From NCBI GenBank assembly GCA_025997755.1, contig BNVA01000065.1:1-10405 (forward strand): a stretch of 10,405 nucleotides of DNA. The letters are read 5' to 3'. Below are positions 1-5,386 of the stretch, piece by piece. How positions within the stretch are numbered: position 1 is the first letter of the stretch; each line of letters opens with the position of its first letter. The notes beneath the pieces were generated by a model, which ran no database searches, was not told the DNA's origin, and worked only from the letters and a program-made list of their open reading frames with translations. The position numbers and the translations under genes are program-made. The stretch comes from Spirochaetia bacterium (GTDB lineage Bacteria > Spirochaetota > Spirochaetia > Treponematales > Breznakiellaceae).

Positions 1-18
1 CAATCGGGCTTCGCCCTT

Positions 19-59
19 TGTGCGTTTTTTCTCCGGCACATTTTTGCGGTTGCTGGAAA
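19..59. repeat. Dispersed intergenic repeat, copy 1
   Basis: This 41-base stretch matches 5244-5284 with two substitutions and two single-T indels. Both copies share TGTGCGTTT, CTCCGGCACATTTT and TGCTGGAAA. Similarity continues weakly into an ACAGTTT motif further right in both places. Neither copy sits in a convincing gene, so this looks like a short dispersed intergenic element of this genome. The two copies are about 5.2 kb apart in the same orientation. No transposase or terminal repeats are visible. Confidence 0.7.
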
Positions 60-90
60 CCTACAGTTTCCTTTATCGCAACCGCAAAAA
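41..90. other. Nested stem-loop (13-bp outer stem, 6-bp inner stem)
   Basis: TTTTTGCGGTTGC at 41-53 is the exact reverse complement of GCAACCGCAAAAA at 78-90. Inside the loop, GGAAAC (55-60) pairs with GTTTCC (66-71) around CTACA. The result is a long, slightly bulged hairpin. The T tract is on the 5' side and the A tract on the 3' side, on either strand, so it is not a standard Rho-independent terminator. Its left arm overlaps the dispersed repeat, and the copy at 5244 lacks the complementary right arm. It may be a structured RNA element or a palindromic mobile repeat. Confidence 0.7.
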
Positions 91-198
91 CGTCGTATAG
101 CTTTCACGTTGTGCGAAACGCCAAGCCAGAATGGGTTCAAGGAGGCAGTGCCGAAAGGCAAGTTTTATGGTTTGGTTATGGTTTTCAGTGGGAATCAT
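73..198 (-). CDS. Possible 41-aa leftward ORF with a strong RBS
   Basis: On the minus strand an ATG at 198 lies eight bases after AGGAGG, the left arm of the palindrome at 206-235. The frame stays open for 41 codons and encodes a basic, Arg-rich peptide beginning MIPTENHNQTIKLAF. The stop lies inside the hairpin at 41-90. I recognise no family. An overlapping plus-strand frame (18-200) is also open, so coding is uncertain. The ideal RBS spacing is the only real support, and that RBS may exist only because the palindrome mirrors the one used by the ORF at 240. Confidence 0.22.
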   Translation of the reverse strand: MIPTENHNQTIKLAFRHCLLEPILAWRFAQRESYTTFLRLR

Positions 199-205
199 AG
201 AGTAC

Positions 206-235
206 ACCTCCTAAAAAAATATTTTTTTAGGAGGT
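206..235. promoter_or_regulatory. Perfect 30-bp palindrome carrying divergent Shine-Dalgarno sequences
   Basis: Bases 206-220 (ACCTCCT, seven A, T) are the exact reverse complement of 221-235 (A, seven T, AGGAGGT). The right arm supplies AGGAGG at 229-234, five bases before the ATG at 240. The left arm supplies the same motif to the minus strand, eight bases before an ATG at 198. In a rightward transcript the SD would be fully paired with CCTCCT. That would block initiation unless the hairpin opens. The structure is certain from sequence; a regulatory role is inference. Confidence 0.75.
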
Positions 236-239
236 CATT

Positions 240-380
240 ATGTCCGAAGCTGGCGATTTAAGAAAAAGAATTGAAACCGTTACAGGTAAACCGTTAAATG
301 GACCAAAAGGTCCTGAATGGCTTAAATTAATTAATGACACACTTGGAGTGTTGTTAACAAGATTACCTAATAGAAAATAG
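240..380 (+). CDS. Small hypothetical protein, 46 aa
   Basis: An ATG at 240 is preceded by a perfect AGGAGG and opens a 46-codon frame ending in TAG. The product is charged and soluble-looking: it starts MSEAGDLRKRIETVTGKPLN, has a Pro/Gly turn (GPKGPEW, about residues 21-27), then a short amphipathic segment (LKLINDTLGVLLTRL). There is no signal peptide, Cys cluster or membrane segment. I recognise no family. The SD lies inside the palindrome at 206-235, so translation may depend on hairpin opening. The ORF at 455 follows in the same direction after 74 bases and could share its transcript. Confidence 0.5.
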   Translation: MSEAGDLRKRIETVTGKPLNGPKGPEWLKLINDTLGVLLTRLPNRK

Positions 381-397
381 AAATACAAACGAACCTG

Positions 398-416
398 TTT
401 GCCGCCACTGGGCAAA
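398..416 (+). terminator. Weak hairpin after the 46-aa ORF
   Basis: TTTGCC (398-403) pairs with GGCAAA (411-416) across a seven-base loop, 18 bases after the stop at 380. TTGGACTTTTAATTT follows, which is only a poor T tract. It could be an inefficient terminator between the ORFs at 240 and 455, or chance. Confidence 0.25.
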
Positions 417-454
417 TTGGACTTTTAATTTATCTTACAATTTTAGGAGAAATT

Positions 455-655
455 ATGTCAGGAAAAATTCTAACACTTAAAACAAAAAACAAAGGAACGC
501 CGGTTCTTTACTCAGGTAATAATTTTAAGATAACTGATAAAAGGAAAAAACTTAATTTTACTCTTGAAGATAAAAATTACAAATCTACTGCAACGGTTGA
601 TATGTATAGTTTGATTTGTCTGTCTTATAATTTCAATAATTTCTTTTTCTGCTAA
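455..655 (+). CDS. Small hypothetical ORF, probably 3'-truncated
   Basis: The ATG has AGGAGA seven bases upstream. The first 49 or so residues, beginning MSGKILTLKTKNKGTPVLYS, look like an ordinary lysine-rich soluble protein start. From about residue 50 (base 602) the composition changes to a Cys/Phe/Tyr-rich tail, where the frame is antisense to the ORF at 512-910. I infer that the true gene is cut near 600 and the last 17 residues are read-through into foreign sequence. No family recognised. Confidence 0.4.
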   Translation: MSGKILTLKTKNKGTPVLYSGNNFKITDKRKKLNFTLEDKNYKSTATVDMYSLICLSYNFNNFFFC

Positions 656-910
656 AATATCAGAAACTATATTTGCTACTCGGGTATTTCCGCATAATTT
701 AATTTTTATTCTTTTATCAAGCCCATCTGGAGTATCTTCCGCTGATAAGTTTCTTGCATTTTGCGGCAATGCTTTTGTTTCTTCTGCATTCAGTATTTCA
801 AGCGTTGTACATAATAATTCTTCTGTTATCTTTATACCACGATAAGTAAATGGTGGTTTAACAATTTTACAAATTAACAAGCTCAAAATTTCTGGAATTT
901 TTTTATACAT
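512..910 (-). CDS. Hypothetical protein, 132 aa, C-terminus probably not native
   Basis: I start this gene at the ATG at 910, not at the upstream ATG at 958, because GGGAGG (minus strand, 926-921) lies ten bases before it. The product begins MYKKIPEILSLLICKIVKPP. It contains a charged central region (ETKALPQNARNLSAEDTPDG) and a helical stretch ending around EIIEIIRQTNQT. The last 30 or so residues are Phe/Ile/Lys-rich and antisense to the N-terminal part of the ORF at 455, so the original end may be lost near 600. It starts 19 bases after the stop of the frameshifted small gene at 930-1122, so the two probably form one transcript. No family recognised. Confidence 0.45.
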   Translation of the reverse strand: MYKKIPEILSLLICKIVKPPFTYRGIKITEELLCTTLEILNAEETKALPQNARNLSAEDTPDGLDKRIKIKLCGNTRVANIVSDILAEKEIIEIIRQTNQTIHINRCSRFVIFIFKSKIKFFPFISYLKIIT

Positions 911-929
911 GATTTTACTACCTCCCAAA

Positions 930-1122
930 TTAACCAATATAACCATCGTATTTTGCATCTAAATCCACATAGAGTAAATCAAATTCTGGTAACTCTCGAA
1001 CAAAACCACCGTTAGTAATTACTTAAAACAATTCTTTTACTTTTTGCAAAATCTGCTATATCATTTGTATTATTTGATTTTATTAAGTCTCTAAATATGT
1101 TGTCTATTTCTAACTGTTCCAT
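930..1122 (-). pseudogene. Small gene of about 63 codons broken by a one-base frameshift
   Basis: The minus-strand ATG at 1122 opens a 36-codon frame, MEQLEIDNIFRDLIKSNNTN through KSKRIVLSNY, stopping at 1012. Skipping one base in the TTTTAA run (about 1022-1027) moves into a frame that continues VITNGGFVRELPEFDLLYVD and ends at 930. The joined product reads smoothly through ...KRIVLVITNGGFVRELPEF..., so the extra base is probably a mutation or a sequencing error. No family recognised; the acidic, soluble composition would suit a small immunity- or adaptor-like protein, but that is a guess. It lies 24 bases after the end of the TPR-linked frame and 19 bases before the ATG at 910. Confidence 0.45.
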
Positions 1123-1146
1123 AATTGTCTACCAACCTTTCCGTAG

Positions 1147-1410
1147 TTAGCGAACCAACGCGCCAACAAATTCAGTAGTTGCAAAATCATGCCATTGTAC
1201 CCCAACATAATTATCACAGGCATAGCCTACTAATGCACCAAAAAAACCTCTAACAAAACTGACCCTCTCATCAGCGGAATAATATCCGACATCAATTGCC
1301 AATTTTTTTAATTCACCAGCAACTTGAAAAGTTGCATTCTCATTAGGCCCATACAAAACTCGTACCCAATTATCTAATGTATTCTTAAAAGTTTGATCAC
1401 TTGATAACAT
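1147..1410 (-). CDS. C-terminal domain of the TPR protein, displaced by a -1 frameshift
   Basis: This frame is not a separate gene in my reading. It is open upstream of its first ATG (1410) back to the A-run at 1459-1454, reading KKISDDIARKGRALFQ before the Met. It therefore continues the TPR protein exactly one base out of register. The segment carries WVRVLYGPN, a helix (AGELKKLAIDVGYYS), a hydrophobic GFFGALVGYAC stretch and a C-terminal FATTEFVGALVR. No RBS precedes 1410. I do not recognise the domain. With the frame restored the whole protein would be about 376 residues. Confidence 0.55.
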   Translation of the reverse strand: MLSSDQTFKNTLDNWVRVLYGPNENATFQVAGELKKLAIDVGYYSADERVSFVRGFFGALVGYACDNYVGVQWHDFATTEFVGALVR

Positions 1411-2276
1411 TTGAAAAAGTGCTCTACCTTTTCTAGCAATATCATCGGAAATCTTTTTTGCTCCTGCTCTTTTATAAGTTCGATTCTTTTATTTTTCAAA
1501 TCTCCTAATGAATATAAAATATGTTCATTGCTGGGTTCAAGTTCAACAGCATATTCTAAATCTGATATTGCATCACCAATATAGCCGTCTGCCATAGAAA
1601 TTTTGCTCCGATAATAATAAGTATTTGCAAGGTCATGTTTTAGTTCATTTATGTTTTCTGGCAACTTATCTATTTGGCTTATAAAAATATTGATTGCTTT
1701 ACCATAATCATCAAATGATTTTCGTTCTGACCCGTAACGGTTGCCATAAGCACGCGCACGTCTAGTATATGCATAAGCGTTCATAGGGTCAATTTCAATA
1801 GCTTTAGTAAAATCTGAGATTGCAAATTCATAGTCGTAAACAAGACAATAAATATCGCCTCGAGCTAAATATGCTCGACAATAAGCAGGATCAAGTTTTA
1901 TGGCTTTGTCGTATTCTGCAATAGCTCGGGCATATTTTTTCATATCTCGATATACACCCCCTTTATTTAAATACGCAGGCAAATAAGTAGGATCAAGTTT
2001 TATGGCTTTGTTGTGTTCAGTAATAGCTCGGTTATATTTTTTCATGTCATGATATACAATACCCCGGCCGCTATAAGCAATTCCGTATTTTGGATCAATT
2101 TTTAAAGCTTGATTAAGCAAATCTAGTGCTTTTTTATTATCTTTTCCCATAAATTCAGCCGCTTTTTTCAGAAATTCTTCTGCTTTCAGTTCTTTTGGAG
2201 GTGCTTGTGCTATTATACTGTTTATAACAAATACAAAAAAGACAAAAAAACCTACTTTATTCTTAATTCCATTCAT
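1374..2276 (-). CDS. Secreted TPR-repeat protein (frameshifted near its C-terminus)
   Basis: The ATG at 2276 is chosen because GGAG lies six bases upstream; the TTG at 2288 is the only earlier start. Residues 1-25 form a signal peptide (basic start, FFVFFVFVI core, AQA cleavage site), so the protein is probably periplasmic or exported. Tetratricopeptide repeats run from about 45 to 165 with the 34-residue signature (for example KKYARAIAEYDKAIKLDPAY), and degenerate repeats continue to about 250. Bases around 1880-1908 and 1981-2010 are nearly identical with a 102-base offset, showing recent repeat duplication. TPRs are protein-interaction scaffolds; the partner is unknown. After QEQK (about residue 274) the frame becomes unrelated sequence ending at 1374, while the -1 frame continues a sensible protein to 1147. 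Confidence 0.75.
   Translation of the reverse strand: MNGIKNKVGFFVFFVFVINSIIAQAPPKELKAEEFLKKAAEFMGKDNKKALDLLNQALKIDPKYGIAYSGRGIVYHDMKKYNRAITEHNKAIKLDPTYLPAYLNKGGVYRDMKKYARAIAEYDKAIKLDPAYCRAYLARGDIYCLVYDYEFAISDFTKAIEIDPMNAYAYTRRARAYGNRYGSERKSFDDYGKAINIFISQIDKLPENINELKHDLANTYYYRSKISMADGYIGDAISDLEYAVELEPSNEHILYSLGDLKNKRIELIKEQEQKRFPMILLEKVEHFFKCYQVIKLLRIH
1454..1459 (-). other. A6 tract at the frameshift in the TPR gene
   Basis: On the minus strand the run reads C-AAAAAA-G. In the TPR frame the codons are GAG CAA AAA AGA. Slipping back one base after AAA gives AAG ATT TCC and enters the downstream frame. The alternatives are a lost A (mutation or base-calling error) or transcriptional or ribosomal slippage. 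It is not the ideal in-register A AAA AAG heptamer. Confidence 0.6.
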
Positions 2277-2283
2277 TTCTAGC

Positions 2284-2305
2284 TCCAATAAATATTTTTA
2301 TTGGA
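2284..2305 (-). promoter_or_regulatory. Inverted repeat overlapping the TPR gene's ribosome binding site
   Basis: TCCAATAAA at 2284-2292 pairs with TTTATTGGA at 2297-2305 around TATT. On the minus-strand transcript the 3' arm ends in TTGGA, which overlaps the GGAG Shine-Dalgarno of the ATG at 2276. Folding would partly mask the RBS. The stem is mostly A-U and therefore weak. The arms are certain; a regulatory role is inference. Confidence 0.45.
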
Positions 2306-2371
2306 ATCATGATGCATAGCCATAATCAACGATCGGGCTATTTCCGTAAATTAGCCGAAAATATCGTATTC

Positions 2372-2391
2372 GCCGCGCATGGACGCGCGGC
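2372..2391. other. GC-rich hairpin
   Basis: GCCGCGC (2372-2378) and GCGCGGC (2385-2391) are exact reverse complements around ATGGAC. The stem is pure G-C in an otherwise AT-leaning spacer. There is no T tract on either side, so it is not an intrinsic terminator. It may be a protein-binding site or part of a short palindromic repeat. Confidence 0.55.
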
Positions 2392-2615
2392 ATATTCCGA
2401 ACATTTCAGCCTTTCTATGGCACATAACTCCTTATAAGCGAACTACACATCAAATCATTACCTGCAATCCGATAATGCCGTTGTACAAAAACCGGATAAT
2501 TTGCGGACGCGTAATGATGCCCGTAGAAGTGTTAAAATGAGGGGAAAAACTGAAATTAGGATTTTCGAACGATGGGGCGTACACCCCTTGACAAGATTAG
2601 ATGTGGCTAAATAAT

Positions 2616-2671
2616 TTCTTGGTTCTTGGTTCTTGGTTCTTGGTTCTTGGTTCTTGGTTCTTGGTTCTTGG
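2616..2671 (+). repeat. Tandem heptamer array, (TTCTTGG)x8
   Basis: Eight perfect, contiguous copies of TTCTTGG fill 56 bases. Because seven is not a multiple of three, any frame crossing the array would change when a unit is gained or lost. No convincing gene crosses it, so classical translational phase variation is not supported here. A promoter-like TTGACA/AATAAT pair ends at 2615, directly before the first unit. Confidence 0.9.
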
Positions 2672-2722
2672 TATGCCGTGTAGCCGTCATAACTTTAGTC
2701 TACTGCGCAGGGTAAATTTTTG

Positions 2723-3011
2723 TCAAGCGATTTTTTCGTATCCTTCAATGCGCATTTCCAGCGTGTCTTCCGTGTATTTTTTGCCGTCCTTGGGTCTGAA
2801 CGTGATTTTGCAATCATACATTTTGCGGTTTTCCGTAAACAGAAACGATTTTGCCGTATAAAAAGCCATTTTCATTGTAGATTTGCCAGCCTGCGGTTGG
2901 TTGATTGGTTTTTTCGTCGTAACTAATCCAGTAACCTTCCACGGGATCCGCCGCAAAACAAACGCCTGCCGCCAAAAGCGCAACGATAATAAGCGCAATA
3001 ATTTTTTTCAT
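2723..3011 (-). pseudogene. DUF2147-family periplasmic protein, internally deleted remnant
   Basis: The ATG at 3011 has AAGGAG nine bases upstream and opens a signal peptide (MKKIIALIIVALLAAGVCFA). The mature N-terminus follows (DPVEGYWISYDEKTNQPTAG, then GFLYGKIVSV), which I recognise as DUF2147-like. The frame stops at 2814 shortly after KPQNV. In the next frame the typical C-terminal part appears: KMYDCKITFRPKDGKKYTED, then TLEMRIEGYEKIA, ending at 2723. As I remember the family, about 50 residues normally separate these blocks (Cys-containing and Trp-rich), and the end carries a longer Gly/Phe/Trp motif. Both are missing here. A deletion joining AAAACCGCAAAATG-like sequence explains both the loss and the frame change. 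It is probably non-functional. Confidence 0.7.
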
Positions 3012-3163
3012 AAAAGCGTACTCCTTAATGCCAAGTATAAAAATAATTACTATGGCGGCTTGCACAAAAAATTTCACCCTGATATGATTATATAATCAGT
3101 TAATATCATTTGATTGACGGTTTTCAGGTAACTTTCCACGCTTGCGTCCGCATCCGCGTAAAA

Positions 3164-3196
3164 GACTCCACACATTATTATTTTTCTCAAGGAGTC
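3164..3196 (+). promoter_or_regulatory. Inverted repeat pairing with the MATE gene's RBS
   Basis: GACTCC at 3164-3169 is complementary to GGAGTC at 3191-3196. The latter contains the GGAG of the AAGGAG Shine-Dalgarno (3189-3194), five bases after which... the ATG at 3201 follows. The loop is 21 bases and AT-rich. Pairing would mask the SD, but a six-base stem could be chance. Confidence 0.3.
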
Positions 3197-3200
3197 GGAT

Positions 3201-5201
3201 ATGGAAATCGTTCAGCAGAACAACTATCTTCTTACGGAACCGGTGAAAAAGCTTTTGCCGAAGTTCATCATTCCGTGCGTCATTTCACTGATCATCTCGT
3301 GCCTTTACAACATCGTTGATCAGATATTTATCGGCAATAGTTATCTTGGCTATTTAGGCAACGCGGCAACGGGCATCATCTTCCCCATTACCGTAGTCGG
3401 CTGGGCATTGTCGCTGTTATTCGGCGATGGCGCGGCGGCGTATTTAAGTTTGGCGCAGGGAAGCGGAAACACAAAGGACCTTGGTAAAACAATCGCCAAC
3501 AGTATTTTGTTTTCGTTCCTGACGGGTGTCGTGCTGATAGTTATAAGTTATATGGCGGGGGACAGAATACTCTACTCCCTCGGCGCTACGGACGCGACAA
3601 TCGAATTGACCCGCGATTACGGCGGTATCATTTTTATCATGATCCCGCTGGCGCTGGCGCAAAACACCATGGCGGGAATTATACGCGCCGATGGCAGCCC
3701 CCGTTACGCTATGATGGCAATGGCGGTGGGCGCGGTGCTGAACATTATCTTAGACCCCCTCACGATTTTTGTGTTGGGCTGGGGCATTAAGGGCGCAGCT
3801 TACGCGACAATCTTCGGGCAGTTTGTGAGTTTTGTTATATGCGCGGTTTATCTTCGGAAAAGCAAAATGTTTCGCCTCCGCGCCGCCGATTTTATTCCCA
3901 ATCTGAAATCGGTCTCCCGCGTTTTGCCACTGGGCGGATCAAGTTTTCTCACGCAGATTGCCATTGTCATTGTTACCGTGGTAAACAACAAACTCCTCGT
4001 GTCTTACGGCGCACTCTCGCCATACGGCGCGGACATTCCGCTGGCTGCTTTTGTCGTCATTATGAAACTGTTCCAGATCATTATTAACATCGCCATTGGC
4101 ATTGCGGCGGGGGCGCAGCCGGTTATCGGTTTTAATTACGGAGCGAAACAATATGACCGTGTACGCGAGGCGTTTAAATACGTGATGTTTTGGACAATAA
4201 CAACAAGTGCGATAGCGACAATTATATTTGAGGTATTCCCCGGCGCCTGTATTGCGCTTTTTGGAAGTGACGGCGAACTTTACACAAGTTTTGCAGTCCG
4301 GTGTGTGCGCATTTACCTTGCGCTTATAATATTTACCTGCGTTCAAAAAGCCTGCGCCATTTTTCTGCAATCAATCGGCAAGGCAAGCGCGGCAATTCCG
4401 CTTTCTATGATTCGGGATGTTGTCTTTCTTATCATATTCACCTTTGCGCTTCCCGCGTATTTTGGTGTTACAGGAATTTTCTGGGCCGCGCCGCACGCGG
4501 ATATTTTTGCTTTGATTATTACAATTATTGTAGTCTTGCGCGTGTGGAAGGGCATAGGCAAGGAACAACAAAATAAAATGGAAACAACTGAAACGGTGGA
4601 AGTTAAAACGCAAGCGGTACTGCGTCCGTCCCGTCCGGGCGTTATTATCACGATTGCCCGCGAACACGGCTCTGACGGTCGTCTTGTAGGACAACTGGTC
4701 GCCGGAAAATTGGTAATACCCTGTTATTATAAAGAGATGACTTCTCTCGCGGGAGAGGAGAGTGGTCTTGCCTCGGAGTTTATTTCCAGTATCAACGCCG
4801 CTTCTCCTGCCGGTATCCGCGATATGTATCTGGATACCGATGTCGTCAGGCAGGCGATTATCGCGCAGGGAAAAGCAATTCAGAAAATTGCTGATGCGGG
4901 TTCGTGTGTAATTGTAGGACGTGCCGCCGATTATGTGTTAAAGGGCAATGAAAATCTGATTCGTGTGTTTATTCACGCACCGGAAGAATACCGCATTAAA
5001 GAGGTGATGAAGGTTTACGGTGTTACTGAAGATGAGGCACGGAAACAAACCCATGCACAAAACGCCGCCCGCGCCGCATACTACAAACACGTATCCGGCA
5101 ACGTTTGGGGCGATTCCCGCCAATACGAATTGTGCATCGACAGTTCAAGAGGCAATGAAAAAACAGCCAATGCCATTTATGCGTATGTGACGAGCAAGTA
5201 A
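3201..5201 (+). CDS. MATE-family efflux transporter fused to a cytidylate-kinase-like domain
   Basis: The ATG at 3201 follows AAGGAG. Residues 1 to about 450 form a polytopic MATE transporter of about twelve helices; this family exports drugs or metabolites using a Na+ or H+ gradient. Signatures include DQIFIG near residue 40, IIRADGSPRYAMM around 155-170 with the following GAVLNIILDP helix, and GAQPVIGFNYG near 305. A charged linker (about 452-478) leads to a soluble domain from about 480 to the end. This begins GVIITIAREHGSDGR, a variant of the AREYGSGGR phosphate-binding loop of the cytidylate-kinase-like family, and later has CVIVGRAADYVL and LIRVFIHAPEEYRIKEV. The domain probably binds nucleotide in the cytoplasm; whether it phosphorylates CMP or regulates transport is unknown. 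The gene appears intact, monocistronic, and GC-richer than the genes on either side. Confidence 0.9.
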   Translation: MEIVQQNNYLLTEPVKKLLPKFIIPCVISLIISCLYNIVDQIFIGNSYLGYLGNAATGIIFPITVVGWALSLLFGDGAAAYLSLAQGSGNTKDLGKTIANSILFSFLTGVVLIVISYMAGDRILYSLGATDATIELTRDYGGIIFIMIPLALAQNTMAGIIRADGSPRYAMMAMAVGAVLNIILDPLTIFVLGWGIKGAAYATIFGQFVSFVICAVYLRKSKMFRLRAADFIPNLKSVSRVLPLGGSSFLTQIAIVIVTVVNNKLLVSYGALSPYGADIPLAAFVVIMKLFQIIINIAIGIAAGAQPVIGFNYGAKQYDRVREAFKYVMFWTITTSAIATIIFEVFPGACIALFGSDGELYTSFAVRCVRIYLALIIFTCVQKACAIFLQSIGKASAAIPLSMIRDVVFLIIFTFALPAYFGVTGIFWAAPHADIFALIITIIVVLRVWKGIGKEQQNKMETTETVEVKTQAVLRPSRPGVIITIAREHGSDGRLVGQLVAGKLVIPCYYKEMTSLAGEESGLASEFISSINAASPAGIRDMYLDTDVVRQAIIAQGKAIQKIADAGSCVIVGRAADYVLKGNENLIRVFIHAPEEYRIKEVMKVYGVTEDEARKQTHAQNAARAAYYKHVSGNVWGDSRQYELCIDSSRGNEKTANAIYAYVTSK

Positions 5202-5243
5202 GAACGTTAACCACGAATCACATGAACAAATCTGATGAACAAA

Positions 5244-5284
5244 TGTGCGTTTGTACTCCGGCACATTTTTTGCGGTGCTGGAAA
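5244..5284. repeat. Dispersed intergenic repeat, copy 2
   Basis: This is the second copy of the element at 19-59, in the same orientation, lying 42 bases after the MATE stop. TGTGC and GCACA inside it can form a small hairpin. Unlike copy 1 it lacks the downstream complementary arm. Just before it TGAACAAAT occurs twice (5223-5231 and 5236-5244). It marks the boundary between the GC-richer MATE gene and the AT-rich restriction-modification cassette. Confidence 0.7.
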
Positions 5285-5386
5285 TTATTGATTCGACAGT
5301 TTTAACAAGAAAAGGGACTTGTATTTTTCATAGTTTTGTATTATCCTGATGATTGTAAGTTTCTTTCCTACGAATAAGGAGTTTTT

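Larger units (their letters stand above)
2289..2722. other. Gene-free interval with hairpins and a tandem repeat
   Basis: I see no credible gene in this stretch of about 430 bases. It holds the RBS-proximal hairpin of the TPR gene, a GC-rich hairpin (2372-2391), GGGG/CCCC arms at about 2574-2587, a promoter-like TTGACA (2588-2593) with AATAAT (2610-2615) at 16-bp spacing, and the heptamer array at 2616-2671. The open plus-strand frame at 2601-2861 is a Phe-Leu-Val-Leu-Gly translation of the heptamer followed by antisense of the DUF2147 remnant, so I do not call it a gene. Confidence 0.6.

Noticed and set aside
18..200. Plus-strand ORF of 60 aa
   Set aside because: It has no RBS and its first half is a translation of the dispersed repeat and hairpin. 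The last part (KPEWVQGGSAERQ...) could be the end of a lost gene, but nothing confirms it.
1859..1864. CTCGAG here and at 8127-8132 as possible sites of the local R-M system
   Set aside because: Nothing in the endonuclease sequence lets me assign an XhoI-like specificity; its core does not look like the XhoI family as I remember it.
2601..2861. Plus-strand ORF of 86 aa across the heptamer array
   Set aside because: The N-terminus is the FLVLGSW translation of the repeat and the rest is antisense to the DUF2147 remnant; no RBS.
3939..4370. Long minus-strand ORF (143 aa) inside the MATE gene
   Set aside because: Shadow of a GC-biased real gene; no RBS and no protein-like character.
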